Assembly (NCBI GenBank): GCA_014879845.1
Contig: JACSRI010000150.1
Coordinates: 1-64,000, forward strand
DNA length: 64,000 nt
Direction of reading: 5' to 3'
Source: Opitutaceae bacterium
Lineage (GTDB): Bacteria; Verrucomicrobiota; Verrucomicrobiia; Opitutales; Opitutaceae
Part shown: piece after piece, positions 51,544-63,167 of the stretch
Layout of the letters: each line of letters starts with the position of its first letter
Numbering within the stretch: the stretch's first letter is position 1
Made by a program: the position numbers and the translations under genes
The notes under the pieces: generated by a model
Told to the model about the DNA's origin: nothing
Database searches by the model: none
Seen by the model: only the letters and a program-made list of their open reading frames with translations

Positions 51544-52080
51544 ATGAAGATCCTCATCCTGAGCAGCAGCCTCAATTCTCGCAGCAAGAGCCACACGCTC
51601 GCCCTCCGCGCCGAGGAGCACCTCGAGGCCGAGGGTGCCGAGACGGTCGTGATCGACCTCGGCGAACTCGCCCTGCCGATGTGCGGCACGCCCGGCTCGT
51701 TCGACCACCCGCAGGCCCTGCAGCTGACCGAGCGCATCCGCGAGGCCGACGGCGTGCTCATCGCGTCACCTGTCTACAACTACGACGTCAACGCCGCTTG
51801 CAAGAACGCGATCGAGCTCACCGGCGGCGGCTGGGAGAACAAGGCCGTGGGCTTCATCCTGGCCGCGGGCGGGCAGGCGAGCTACATGTCCGTCATGAGC
51901 CTGGCCAACAGCCTGATGCTCGACTTCCGGTGCGTGATCGTGCCGCGTTTCGTCTACGCCACCGGCGACGCCTTCCGCGACGGCGCGCTGGTGGACCCGA
52001 AGATCGACGAGCGCCTCGGCCGCCTCGCCCGAGACATCATCCGCCTGGGGGAGGCCTGGTCGGGTGCCCGGGAGGAGTGA
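51544..52080 (+). CDS. NADPH-dependent FMN reductase family protein
   Basis: This 178-residue flavodoxin-fold protein has an FMN-phosphate loop near its start (SSSLNSRSKSHTLA), the second loop SPVYNYDVNAACKNAIEL, and AAGGQASYMSVMSLANSL. It may reduce FMN, quinones or chromate. It is 37 bases after the PilT gene. Its last 44 bases overlap the 3' end of the convergent APP1-domain gene, a tail-to-tail overlap. Confidence 0.85.
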   Translation: MKILILSSSLNSRSKSHTLALRAEEHLEAEGAETVVIDLGELALPMCGTPGSFDHPQALQLTERIREADGVLIASPVYNYDVNAACKNAIELTGGGWENKAVGFILAAGGQASYMSVMSLANSLMLDFRCVIVPRFVYATGDAFRDGALVDPKIDERLGRLARDIIRLGEAWSGAREE

Positions 52081-53173
52081 CGTTCGCGCCCGCGCCGGCT
52101 GCACCGGCGAGCGTGAGGCCGGCCGGCTCGGTGAAGAGCGACCACCGCTCCGGCGGCACGTCGCGAAATGCCCCCGCGTAGCGGGCCGCCTCGCGCGGCT
52201 CCCCCGTCACGTCGCGTATGTGAATCGCCGTGACGAGCGCCGGGAACTGGCGCGCGATCTCGCCGTAGACCTCGGGGTCCTTCTCCCCCGAGTCGCCCAC
52301 GAGCACATAGCGCCGGCGCGGGAACTCGCGCATGAGGCCGCCGATGGTCGCGAGCTTGTGCGAGAAGGTGCTCGTGCCCTCGCCGAAGACCTCCTTGTGC
52401 AGGTCGATCATGCGCAGATGCACGGAGCCTTCGGGGAAACCACCCTCGCGCAGGAACCCGTCGAGCATCGGCCAGAGCTGGTGTGGCCCGCCGGAGACGT
52501 AGTGAAACCGCGTCGTCGCGCCCACAGCCGCCTCCGTGCGCTGAAAGAGCTCCGCCATGCCGGGCACCGGCCGCAGCGGCCGCGCGAAGGTGTTGAGCAG
52601 CATCTCGCGCCGGTCGAGCACCTGCGTTTGTTTGATCGTGTCGTCGATGTCCGAGACGATCGACAAGCCCTCGGCGGGCATGAGCAGGGCCCGGCCGCGG
52701 AAGGTCTTCCCGGGGCCGGCCGTCTCGAACTCGATCCACTGCGCGGCCGGATCGCGCGGCGCCGGCACGATGAAACACGCCGATGACCGGCCGTTCATCG
52801 GCGTCGTGGGCAGCCCGAGCGACATCGGCTCCTCGACCAGCGGCGTGGTGATGGTGATGGGCACGCGCTTGCCGCCCTCGGAGTCGGTGAGAAACAGCCG
52901 CACGCGCCGGCGAAACTCCGCGTACTCGTCGGCGCCAAGCGTGTCGGGATCGAGCTTGAGGTAGTGGCGGAACGCCGTGGTCACGCCCGGCCGGCGCTCG
53001 ATCTCGTAGACCCACGCCTCGACGCCGACCTCGATCGTCGCGTCGGAGACCCAGCGCGCGGTGGACTGAAAGAACATCACCTCCTCGTCCGCGCTGAGCG
53101 GACGTCCGAAGAGCTGGCTGATCCAGGAGGTGATGAGCATGCCGGAGACGAAGATGATGCGCGCCGAGGGCAT
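52037..53173 (-). CDS. APP1/DUF2183-domain phosphatase
   Basis: This 378-residue protein has the HAD-like catalytic motif DIDDTIKQT, then HYVSGGPHQLWPML, FSHKLATIGGLM and LVGDSGEKDPEVY, the set seen in APP1 phosphatidate-phosphatase domains. The N-terminal 165 residues form a beta-rich region. The Ala/Gly/Pro-rich tail runs into the overlap with the FMN-reductase gene. A hydrophobic stretch near residues 6-20 may be a weak membrane segment. Substrate could be phosphatidate or another phospholipid head group; this is by family only. ATG 53173 is used although the frame is open far upstream through the PutA region. Confidence 0.83.
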   Translation of the reverse strand: MPSARIIFVSGMLITSWISQLFGRPLSADEEVMFFQSTARWVSDATIEVGVEAWVYEIERRPGVTTAFRHYLKLDPDTLGADEYAEFRRRVRLFLTDSEGGKRVPITITTPLVEEPMSLGLPTTPMNGRSSACFIVPAPRDPAAQWIEFETAGPGKTFRGRALLMPAEGLSIVSDIDDTIKQTQVLDRREMLLNTFARPLRPVPGMAELFQRTEAAVGATTRFHYVSGGPHQLWPMLDGFLREGGFPEGSVHLRMIDLHKEVFGEGTSTFSHKLATIGGLMREFPRRRYVLVGDSGEKDPEVYGEIARQFPALVTAIHIRDVTGEPREAARYAGAFRDVPPERWSLFTEPAGLTLAGAAGAGANVTPPGHPTRPPPGG

Positions 53174-53268
53174 CGTGGGTGCGCACCAACCCAACCGGAT
53201 CGCGCCGCGTGTCGACGCTGTTTTTGCATCGCCCACCCGACGGGGAAAGCCGGGTGGTCTCCGGTGCC

Positions 53269-56262
53269 CTACGCTTCCTCCACCTCCGGCGCGAAGCCGC
53301 GGCGCAGGACGTTTTCGGCGATCGCGCGCGGCACCATGAAGTGCTGCAGGTAGTCCGTGCCGCCGGCCTTGGTGCCGCCGCCTGACATCTTGAATCCACC
53401 GAATGGATGCCGACCGACGAGCGCGCCGGTGATGCCGCGGTTGATGTAGATGTTGCCGGCCACGAGTTCGTCGCGTGCGCGGGCGATGTGCGCGGGACTG
53501 CGGGAAAACAGTCCGGCGGTGAGCGCGTACTCGCCGTCGTTGGCCAGCGCGAGCGCCTCGTCGAAATCCGCGGCGCGAAACACCGCGAGGACCGGGCCGA
53601 AGTGTTCCTCGCGCGCGAGACGCGAGTCGCGCGGTACGTCGGTGAAGATCGCGGGCGGCACGAAATAACCTTCGCCGGCCGGCACGGTGCCGCGCCAGAG
53701 GAGTTTTGCGGTCCGGGCACCCTCGTCGATCGTGGCCAGGAGTCGGCGGTGCGCCGTCGCATCGATGACGGGGCCGAGGTGCGTGTGCGCGACCTCGGGT
53801 CGGTCGACATGCAGCGTGGCCGCGCAGCCGGCGAGGCGCTCGAGCACGCGTTCGTAGACGGAGTCGACCACGATGAGCCGCGACAGCGCCGAGCATTTCT
53901 GCCCGGCGAAACCGAAAGCGGAGTGGATGATCGCGGGCAGGGCCTCATCGAGATCGGCACCGCCGTCGACAACGAGCGCGTTCTTTCCGCCCATCTCGCA
54001 GATCACCTTCTTGAGCTCGGGCTGTCCCGCGGCCGTGCGTGCGGCCGTCTCCCAGATCTTGAGCCCGACCTCGCGCGAGCCGGTGAAGGCGATGAGCGTC
54101 ACCTGGGGATGGGCGACCAGGCGCGCGCCGACCTCCTCGCCCGGTCCTGGCAGAAAATGGATCGCGCCCGCGGGCACGCCGGCCTCGAGCAGCACTTCGA
54201 AGAACCGCGCGGCGATGACGGGCGACTGCTCGGCCGGCTTCATCACCACGGTGTTGCCGGTCACGAGCGCGGCGACAGTCATGCCGCAGAGGATCGCGAG
54301 CGGGAAGTTCCACGGCGCGATCACCACTGCCACGCCGCGTGCCCGATAGCGGGTGACACTGGACTCGCCGGGCACGGCGACGTTGCGGTGTTCACCGGCG
54401 AGCCGGCGCATTTCCGCGGCGTAGAACACGCAGAAGTCGATCGCCTCGGTCACGTCGCCGTCGGCCTCGGCCCAGGGCTTGCCCACCTCCAGGACCTCGA
54501 GGGCGGCGAGTTCGTGCCGCCGGCGCCGCAGGATCGCGGCGGCGCGCTCGAGGATCGCGGCGCGCTCGGCCGCGGGGCGGCGTGCCCAGGCCGGCTGCGC
54601 GCGGGCCGCCGCGACCACGGCGGCATCGGCGTCGGCGGCCGTCGCCGAGCCGGCCCGGCCGACGAGCTCCGCGGGGTTGGCCGGGTTGACCGAGTCAATC
54701 CAGGCGGCTGTCTTGATGCGCCGGCCGTCGATGACGGGCGGATGGTCGCGGCCGAGTGCGCTGCGGACCTCCTGCAGGGCGATGGCGAACTCGCGACGCA
54801 TGTTGTCGCGAGTGAAGTCCAGGGGAGGTTCGTTGCGAAACGCCGCCGCGGCCTCGGGTGCAGACGGCGTGGGCGCCCGGTCCGCGATCGTGGCCGCCAC
54901 CGCACCCGGATCGGCGAGGAGCTGGGTGCGCGCGACGCCATCGACGAAGGTGTGGCGCAGGAAACCCTCGTTGGACGTGTTCTCAAGCAACCGCCGTACG
55001 AAATACGCCATGCCGGGCAGCAGGTCGCCGCACGGGCAGTACTCGCGGATGCGGAAGCCGAGCGAGCGCAGCGCGCGTTTCACCGGCTCGGCCATGCCGA
55101 AGAGCATCTGGAACTCGATCGCGCGCAGATCGAGGCCGCGGCGCTGTGCCTGCACCGCCGCGTGCGCGATGCTGCGGACGTTATGCGTGCCGAACGCGGC
55201 CGAGACGACGTCGGCGTGGTCGAGCAGGATGGTCGTCATGCGCTCGAAGCACGCGTCGCTCTCGTGCTTGCGCGACCACACCGGCTGCGGCCAGCCGCGC
55301 TGGCGCGCGAGGATCGTCTCGTAGTCCCAATACGCGCCCTTCACCAGGCGCACGGTGAACTTGCGGCCGAGGCGGCGCGCCTCGGCGATGAGCGCCTTGA
55401 GGTCGGCCTCGCTGTCGCGCAGGTAGGCCTGGATCGCGATGCCGAGCGACGGGCCCGCGGCGAGTCCGGGGTGGCGCAGCAGCTCGGTGAAGAGCCGCAG
55501 CGTGAGGTCCTTGAACGCGTAGCTCTCCATGTCGAGGTTCACGAGCGCGCCATGGTGGGCCGCGCGTGCGAGGATCGGCTGGAGCCGCGCGACGAGCCGC
55601 GGCACCGATTCCTCCGGCGCGATCGTCTGGATGCGCGCGTCGAGCGCGGAGATCTTGACCGACAGGTTCAGGCGCGGGAGCGGTCCGCCGGCCGAGAGAT
55701 CGCTCGCGCATGGCGGGCCGAAGCCCGGGATCGCCGCGGCGAGGGCGTCGAGCACCGCGAGGTTGCGCTGGATGTAGTGGTCGGCTTCGGCGTCGGTGAT
55801 CACCACCTCGCCGAGGAGATCGACCGTCGCCGCATGGCCGAGGCCGTGCAGGCGGCGCACGCTGACGACGAGGTCTTCCGGTGTGGCGCCGGCGATGAAT
55901 TGGCGCGCGAGCGAGGTGATGTTGGCTCGGACGGCTGGTGCGACCAGACCCGACGCGATGCCGGAGATCGCGAGCCCGCCCTTGAGCACAGGCGAGAGCT
56001 CGGCCGCGACGTCGCCGAGGTATTCCTGCATGTGCCGGACAAACTCGGCGTTCGACGTCAGCGCGGGCACGACGTCGACGAAGCGGAAGAGCTGCGTCTT
56101 GAACGCCTCGTTGCGCATGGCGCGATCCATCAGGCGCGCGTACACGCCCTCGGCGCTGAAGAGCGGTGCCGTCGCGCCGTCGATCGCCGTGAAGATGCGC
56201 AGACCGAGTTCCTCGATCGACGGTTGCAGGGATCCGACCGCGCCGCTTGGGGTAACAGGCAT
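53269..56262 (-). CDS. putA: Bifunctional proline dehydrogenase/glutamate-semialdehyde dehydrogenase
   Basis: This 997-residue enzyme oxidises proline to glutamate. The FAD-dependent proline dehydrogenase barrel (about 85-430) contains NLSVKISALDARI, VNLDMESYAFKDLT, RLVKGAYWDYE and FRIREYCPCGDL. The NAD-dependent aldehyde dehydrogenase (about 500-990) has APWNFPLAI, the Glu in CEMGGKNAL and the catalytic Cys in GFAGQKCSALS. The N-terminus lacks the ribbon-helix-helix repressor domain of E. coli PutA, so it should not regulate transcription. The start has GGAGG 11 bases upstream. Product glutamate could feed the glutamate dehydrogenase encoded at 48.8 kb. Confidence 0.95.
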   Translation of the reverse strand: MPVTPSGAVGSLQPSIEELGLRIFTAIDGATAPLFSAEGVYARLMDRAMRNEAFKTQLFRFVDVVPALTSNAEFVRHMQEYLGDVAAELSPVLKGGLAISGIASGLVAPAVRANITSLARQFIAGATPEDLVVSVRRLHGLGHAATVDLLGEVVITDAEADHYIQRNLAVLDALAAAIPGFGPPCASDLSAGGPLPRLNLSVKISALDARIQTIAPEESVPRLVARLQPILARAAHHGALVNLDMESYAFKDLTLRLFTELLRHPGLAAGPSLGIAIQAYLRDSEADLKALIAEARRLGRKFTVRLVKGAYWDYETILARQRGWPQPVWSRKHESDACFERMTTILLDHADVVSAAFGTHNVRSIAHAAVQAQRRGLDLRAIEFQMLFGMAEPVKRALRSLGFRIREYCPCGDLLPGMAYFVRRLLENTSNEGFLRHTFVDGVARTQLLADPGAVAATIADRAPTPSAPEAAAAFRNEPPLDFTRDNMRREFAIALQEVRSALGRDHPPVIDGRRIKTAAWIDSVNPANPAELVGRAGSATAADADAAVVAAARAQPAWARRPAAERAAILERAAAILRRRRHELAALEVLEVGKPWAEADGDVTEAIDFCVFYAAEMRRLAGEHRNVAVPGESSVTRYRARGVAVVIAPWNFPLAILCGMTVAALVTGNTVVMKPAEQSPVIAARFFEVLLEAGVPAGAIHFLPGPGEEVGARLVAHPQVTLIAFTGSREVGLKIWETAARTAAGQPELKKVICEMGGKNALVVDGGADLDEALPAIIHSAFGFAGQKCSALSRLIVVDSVYERVLERLAGCAATLHVDRPEVAHTHLGPVIDATAHRRLLATIDEGARTAKLLWRGTVPAGEGYFVPPAIFTDVPRDSRLAREEHFGPVLAVFRAADFDEALALANDGEYALTAGLFSRSPAHIARARDELVAGNIYINRGITGALVGRHPFGGFKMSGGGTKAGGTDYLQHFMVPRAIAENVLRRGFAPEVEEA

Positions 56263-56388
56263 GGGGCTGAAGTCCTCCTGCGCCGTATCCTGCGGCGCGC
56301 GCCGCGCGACGCGAGCGAGTTACGGCGCGCGGGCCGCCCCTACACGATCAACTCGACCTTCCTCGCGCGTTCGTTCGAACGCGCGAGT

Positions 56389-56871
56389 TCAGCGCCCGAA
56401 GCGCACCAGGGCGTCTCCAGTCAACCGGCACACGCGCCAGTCGGGCAGCACGGTCGCGCCGAGCGATTCGTAGAACTCGATGGCCGGTTTGTTCCACTCG
56501 AGTACCGTCCACTCGAAGCGACCACAGCCCCGGCGGTTGGCCTCGCGCGCCAGATACTGCAACAGCGCCTTCGCATACCCGCGGCGTCGATGGGCCGGCC
56601 GTACGAACAGATCCTCAAGATAGAGCCCGGGGCGCGCGAGGAACGTGGAGAAGTTCTGGAAGAACACCGCAAACGCCGCGGGCTCGCCGTCGGCGAAGCC
56701 GAGCAGCGCCTCCGCGCACGGCCGCGGCCCGAACATCGCGGCGCGCAGCTTCGTCTCGTCGGCCACGCACTCGTGCGCGAGTTTCTCGTAGTCGGCAAGG
56801 TCGCGGATGAACTGCAGCAGCAGCGGCAGATCGCTTTCGATCGCGGGACGGATGGTGAAGGGCGAAGGCAT
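56389..56871 (-). CDS. GNAT-family N-acetyltransferase
   Basis: This 160-residue enzyme has the acetyl-CoA loop RRRGYAKALLQYLAREA and LEDLFVRPAHRR before it, and ends near FYESLGATVLPDWRVCRLTGDALVRFG. It resembles diamine/spermidine-type and related N-acetyltransferases (LYLEDLFV), but substrate is uncertain. ATG 56871 is chosen. The frame continues upstream into the palindromic repeat, giving a spurious IRVHP-type extension. Confidence 0.87.
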   Translation of the reverse strand: MPSPFTIRPAIESDLPLLLQFIRDLADYEKLAHECVADETKLRAAMFGPRPCAEALLGFADGEPAAFAVFFQNFSTFLARPGLYLEDLFVRPAHRRRGYAKALLQYLAREANRRGCGRFEWTVLEWNKPAIEFYESLGATVLPDWRVCRLTGDALVRFGR

Positions 56872-56877
56872 GCGAGT

Positions 56878-57068
56878 AACCACGGATGGACACGGATGAA
56901 CACGGATTCTCAAGGAGGGAACCGCTGAATTGCGCTTATTGGCGCTGACGAGATGAGGACGGTCCGGTTGTCGGGAGCCGCCTCGTGTGTTCGTGTTTGG
57001 CGAGCGTCAATCAGCGCAGATCTGCGGTTCTCGTCACGATTGGGTCGGATCCGTGTTCATCCGTGGTT
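56878..57068. repeat. Nested palindromic element with 10-bp CACGGAT units
   Basis: Outer arms 56878-56908 and 57049-57068 match in inverted orientation at 19 of 20 positions. The left arm has three CACGGAT units at exactly 10-base steps. Inner arms 56919-56946 and 57003-57030 pair at 23 of 28. The whole element thus nearly folds on itself. The right arm includes the stop and last codons of the M20D gene, and the left arm lies just before the GNAT start. It looks MITE-like; transposition has not been shown. Confidence 0.78.
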
Positions 57069-58256
57069 CCACCTCTCCGCGAAACGCCGCGCGAGTTCGC
57101 AGTGCATCTCGATCGCGACCGGGAGAACGTCGTCGTTGTAGTCGTACTTCGGATGGTGACAGAACGGCACCGTCGGCTTGTCCGCCGGGCGCGTGCCGAC
57201 GAAGTAGTAGCAGCCCGTCCGCGCCTGCAGGAAGTAGGCGAAGTCCTCGGCGCCGAGGATCGGCGCGTAGTCGGCCTGCACATGGTCGGCCCCCGCCACG
57301 CCACGAGCGACCTCGGCCACGTAGGCCGCGGCCCGCGCGTCGTTGACTGTGACTGGGTAGCCGGGAAAGAGCTTCACCTCGGCGCGCGCGCCGTGGGCCT
57401 CGGCGATCGACCGGGCCAGGGCGGCAAGGCGCTCGGGCGCGGTCTTCAGCACCTCGGGTGAGAGCGAGCGGATCGTGCCCTCGAGCTCGGCGGAGTCCGG
57501 GATGATGTTCGTGGCCGTGCCGGCGTGGAACTTGCCGACGGTGATGACGAGCGTGTCGACGGGGTTGCTCCCGCGCGACACGAGCGATTGCAGGGCGTTG
57601 ACGATCTGGGCGCCGACGTAGATCGGGTCGACCGTCTGGTGCGGCGCCGCGGCGTGGCCGCCGCGGCCGCGCACCTCGATGGCGAAGTCGCAGGTGCCGC
57701 CCATGAACGAGCCGGGGCGCAGCGCGATGTCGCCGAGGACGAGATCCGCCCCGGGCATGTTGTGGTGGCCGAAGATCGCCTCGACGCGCGGGTTCTCGAG
57801 CGCGCCCTCCTCGGTCATGCGGCGTCCGCCGCCGCCGCCCTCCTCGGCGGGCTGGAAGATGAACTTCACCGGCCCGCGCAACTCCTCGCGCACCTGCGCG
57901 AGCACGAGCGCGGCCCCGACCAGCGCCGCCGTGTGGCCGTCATGGCCGCAGGCGTGCATGAGGCCCGGCTTGGTCGAGGCGTAGGGCAGGCCGGTCTCCT
58001 CGGTGATCGGAAGGCAGTCCATGTCGGCGCGCAGCGCGACGCACGGCCCGGGCTTGTTCGCCCCGAGCGTGGCGACGAGGCCGGTCACGGCGACATGGCG
58101 CCGGAGGGTGAAGTCCGGGAGCGACTCGATCATCGCCGCGACACGCGCGACGGTGGCGACCTCCTTGTATCCGGGTTCCGGTTGCGCGTGCAGCTCGCGG
58201 CGCAGCTGGCGGATGCGCGGGACGATGCGGGCGATGATCGGCTTGAGATCGGTCAT
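57057..58256 (-). CDS. M20D-family amidohydrolase
   Basis: This 399-residue dizinc hydrolase starts LKPIIARIVPRIRQLRRELHAQPEPGYKE. Metal-site motifs include ACGHDGHTA, FQPAEEGGGGGRRM, EAIFGHHNMPG and a C-terminal PFCHHPKYDYNDD. The dimerisation lid has RGRGGHAAAPHQTVDPI. Relatives hydrolyse N-acyl amino acids, hippurate or indole-3-acetyl conjugates. The last four codons and stop lie in or next to the right arm of the palindromic element. The start has a cccacc leader without Shine-Dalgarno. Confidence 0.92.
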   Translation of the reverse strand: MTDLKPIIARIVPRIRQLRRELHAQPEPGYKEVATVARVAAMIESLPDFTLRRHVAVTGLVATLGANKPGPCVALRADMDCLPITEETGLPYASTKPGLMHACGHDGHTAALVGAALVLAQVREELRGPVKFIFQPAEEGGGGGRRMTEEGALENPRVEAIFGHHNMPGADLVLGDIALRPGSFMGGTCDFAIEVRGRGGHAAAPHQTVDPIYVGAQIVNALQSLVSRGSNPVDTLVITVGKFHAGTATNIIPDSAELEGTIRSLSPEVLKTAPERLAALARSIAEAHGARAEVKLFPGYPVTVNDARAAAYVAEVARGVAGADHVQADYAPILGAEDFAYFLQARTGCYYFVGTRPADKPTVPFCHHPKYDYNDDVLPVAIEMHCELARRFAERWNHG

Positions 58257-58335
58257 GGTGGGCGCGCGCCACGCGGCGGCGCGGCCCGATCATCGGTCCC
58301 TGGGGCGTCTGCGCAAGGTAATGGTGCCCGGCTGC

Positions 58336-60765
58336 TCAGGGCATGAGGTAGACCTCGACCAGGGCCACGCCGGTCCCGGAGTCCTTGCCCTTGGCATTGA
58401 CCGTGTAGGAGCCCGGCGGGAGCGTCACGACGAGGGCGGCGTCGGTGCTGCCGTCGTTGAGGCGGAAGGCGCGCACGGTGAGCGCGGCCTGGCGGAGGGT
58501 CTCGGTATCGCCGTTCTCGCCCCAGGTGTCGTTGGTCAGGAGGAGGTCGTCCGTGGCGGTGCCGGGGCGGCGCTTGTAGATCTCGAACCAGGGATCGGGC
58601 AGGAAGCCGGTGATGCCGAAGCGCGCGAGCGTCGGGCCGACGGCGCGTACAAGGAACGTGCGCGGGCCGGAGTCGGAGACGACGAAGCCGGGGATCATGA
58701 TCTCGCTGCCGACGCCGACGAAGCCGCGGTTGGAGATGTTGACCAGGCGCGTGGCCTCGGCGTCGCCGTTGGCCTCGTAGAGCTCCACGATGGAGACCCC
58801 GGTGGAGTCGCCCTTGCCCGAGGCGACGATGGTGTAGCCGCCGGCGGACAGGTCCATGAGCAGGGCGGCCGAGTTGCTCCCGGTCGTGAGGCTGAAGGCG
58901 TAGAGCGAGGCGGCGGTGTCGCGGATCTCCTGCCAGTTGGCGTTGTCGCCCCAGTTGTCGTTGGTCGCGACATCGACGTAGGCGTCGGCGGTGGCGTCGA
59001 ACCGCTTGAGGACCATGACCGGGTCGGGCAGGGGACTGGCCACGCCGAAGCGCGTGAGTTCGGGACCGACCGCGCGCATGAGGAGTCGCTTCGTGCCGGC
59101 GCCCTCGATGTAGAAGCCGGGGATGAGGACGTTGTCGCCGGTCTGGCAGAGGGCGCGCGTGGAGAGATTGAGCAGGCGCGCGTCGGAGAGTGCGGCGGCG
59201 TCGACCGTGAGCGTGGCGGCGTCGCTCGTGACCGTGCCGAAGGTGTTGGTCACCGTCACGGTGTAGGCGCCGGCGTGCCAGGCCTGCACGCTCGGGATCG
59301 TCAGGGTGGCGGCCATGGCACCGGCGACGGCCACGCCGTCCTTCTTCCATTGATACGTTAGCTCGGCGCCGGTAGCGGCGACGGCAAAGGTGGCGGAGCC
59401 GCCGGCGGTCTGTGTCGTCGACGCGGGCTGGCCGGTGATGACGGGTGGCTCGTTGACCGTGAGCGTCGCCGGGTACGGGGTGGTGAGCGTACCCGAGGTG
59501 TTCGTGCCGCTGAGGCGGAAGCGGTGCCCGTTCATCGCGGCGGTGGTGGTGCCAATGGTGAGCGTCGCGGTCGTGGTGCCGGAGTAGGTGGCGTCGTCGG
59601 CGAGGTCGTTCCAGGAGGTGCCGTTGGTCGAGACCTGCCAGCGCAGGGTCGGAGCGGGGTTGCCCAGGACCGGGACGGAGAAGGTGGCGGACTGGCCGGC
59701 ATTGCGCGTGAGGCTGGCGGGAGAGCGCACAAATGTCGGCCGCAGCGGCGGGTTCGAATCCGCCACGTAGGAGCGCAGCCACGTCATGGCGGAACGATCG
59801 GTGCCGTCGGAGAGCACGAGCACGGCGTTGGCCCGCCACATGCCCGGGCGATAGCCCCATGTCGTGATGCCCATCACGGCGGGATGCTCCCAGAGTGCCG
59901 GGAAGAGGCGCTGGTAGCGATCGAGCTGCGTGGTGTCGTTGACCGTCGTGGAGTCGGCGCCGTCGATATCCATCTCGGTGATCATGATGGGCAGGCCGGC
60001 CGAGGCCATGAGGGTGAGGTTGGTCGTGAGCGTGTTGGCCTGCATGGTGGCGATGGTGAAGCTGTGGGCCTGCTCGCCGATGATGTCGACCAGCCCCTCG
60101 GCCTTGAGCAGGGTGACGATCTCGAGGAAGCGGTTGAGCGTGGTCGTGTTGTTCACGAGGCTGTAGTCGTGCATCACGAGCGGCGTGTTCGGGAAGGCGG
60201 CGCGGGCCAGGCGGAAGGCGTTGAGCACCCAGTCCCAGCCGGTCGTGCCGGCACCGCCGAGCGCGGCGATGTAGGCGCCGTCGTTCGGGTCGACGGAGCC
60301 GGGTGCGTCGAACCGGCCGGGCAGGCCGTCGGGCGCGTCGCTGATCGGCTCGTTGACCACTTCAAGGTAGTCGATGTCCGGATACCGGACGGCCACGGCG
60401 GCGTACCATTCCTGGATCTCCTCGAGCTGCTCGGCGGCCGGGAGCGAGGCGATCCAAGCCGGCTGCTGGTTGCCCCAGATGAGGATGTGGAAGCGGAAGG
60501 GCAGGCCGTTGTCCTTCGCGAGGGCGTAGGCCGCGTCGAGTTGCGTCCAGTTCATGACGTCGCGCGTGGACTCGACGCTGCCCCATTTGCCGGCGTTTTC
60601 CGGTGTGATCTGGTTCCAGGTGTCGAGCAGGCCGACGGCCTGGGCAGTGCTGTGGATGCCGCCGAGGAACTTGGGTTTGCCGGCGGCGAGCGGCGCGGCG
60701 GACAGGGCGGGGCCGGTCGCGACGGCGGCGAGAAGGAGGGCGAGGCTGCGGGAGAGGAGGCGCAT
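58336..60765 (-). CDS. Secreted GH10 glycoside hydrolase with Ig-like domains and duplicated C-terminal module
   Basis: This 809-residue protein has a signal peptide (1 to about 23). The GH10 domain (about 30-335) carries acid/base Glu139 in VVNEP and nucleophile Glu264 in MITEMDIDG, with TPENAGKWG and FRFHILIWG as family blocks. Two Ig-like domains (about 345-437 and 440-522) follow, then two copies of a module of about 140 residues (529-668; 669-809) sharing IPGF...RAVGP.LARFG..LPDP and N.NWG/DTWGENG. GH10 enzymes are mostly endo-beta-1,4-xylanases. The short GH10 domain and the Gly where the second His of HxLxWH usually stands may alter specificity. No sorting motif is seen. Confidence 0.86.
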   Translation of the reverse strand: MRLLSRSLALLLAAVATGPALSAAPLAAGKPKFLGGIHSTAQAVGLLDTWNQITPENAGKWGSVESTRDVMNWTQLDAAYALAKDNGLPFRFHILIWGNQQPAWIASLPAAEQLEEIQEWYAAVAVRYPDIDYLEVVNEPISDAPDGLPGRFDAPGSVDPNDGAYIAALGGAGTTGWDWVLNAFRLARAAFPNTPLVMHDYSLVNNTTTLNRFLEIVTLLKAEGLVDIIGEQAHSFTIATMQANTLTTNLTLMASAGLPIMITEMDIDGADSTTVNDTTQLDRYQRLFPALWEHPAVMGITTWGYRPGMWRANAVLVLSDGTDRSAMTWLRSYVADSNPPLRPTFVRSPASLTRNAGQSATFSVPVLGNPAPTLRWQVSTNGTSWNDLADDATYSGTTTATLTIGTTTAAMNGHRFRLSGTNTSGTLTTPYPATLTVNEPPVITGQPASTTQTAGGSATFAVAATGAELTYQWKKDGVAVAGAMAATLTIPSVQAWHAGAYTVTVTNTFGTVTSDAATLTVDAAALSDARLLNLSTRALCQTGDNVLIPGFYIEGAGTKRLLMRAVGPELTRFGVASPLPDPVMVLKRFDATADAYVDVATNDNWGDNANWQEIRDTAASLYAFSLTTGSNSAALLMDLSAGGYTIVASGKGDSTGVSIVELYEANGDAEATRLVNISNRGFVGVGSEIMIPGFVVSDSGPRTFLVRAVGPTLARFGITGFLPDPWFEIYKRRPGTATDDLLLTNDTWGENGDTETLRQAALTVRAFRLNDGSTDAALVVTLPPGSYTVNAKGKDSGTGVALVEVYLMP

Positions 60766-60965
60766 GGATCGGAAAGGGGGTCGAGGTGGGATGGTTCGCG
60801 CGGTACGACGGGTGGCAGGGGTGCGGGTCAACCTGCCCGGCCCGGGCCGTCGCGCGAATCGCGCCGCATTCAATCTATTGACGATCGCCCGCCGCGCACG
60901 CGCGCAGGTCGTGATGTGGCCGAACCCGGTGGACCTCCCGCGGGTTTGCGCCACAGTCTCGCGCG

Positions 60966-63152
<2,187 letters not shown>

Positions 63153-63167
63153 GGCGCCTCAACGTGC

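Noticed and set aside
56872-56913. N-terminal extension of the GNAT protein (IRVHP-type peptide)
   Set aside because: This is the translation of the palindromic repeat arm and a familiar annotation artefact. The conserved fold begins at the ATG at 56871.
53407-56928. Open frame of 1173 codons antisense to putA
   Set aside because: Low-complexity translation; putA on the other strand has all catalytic motifs. The frame even runs through the palindromic repeat.
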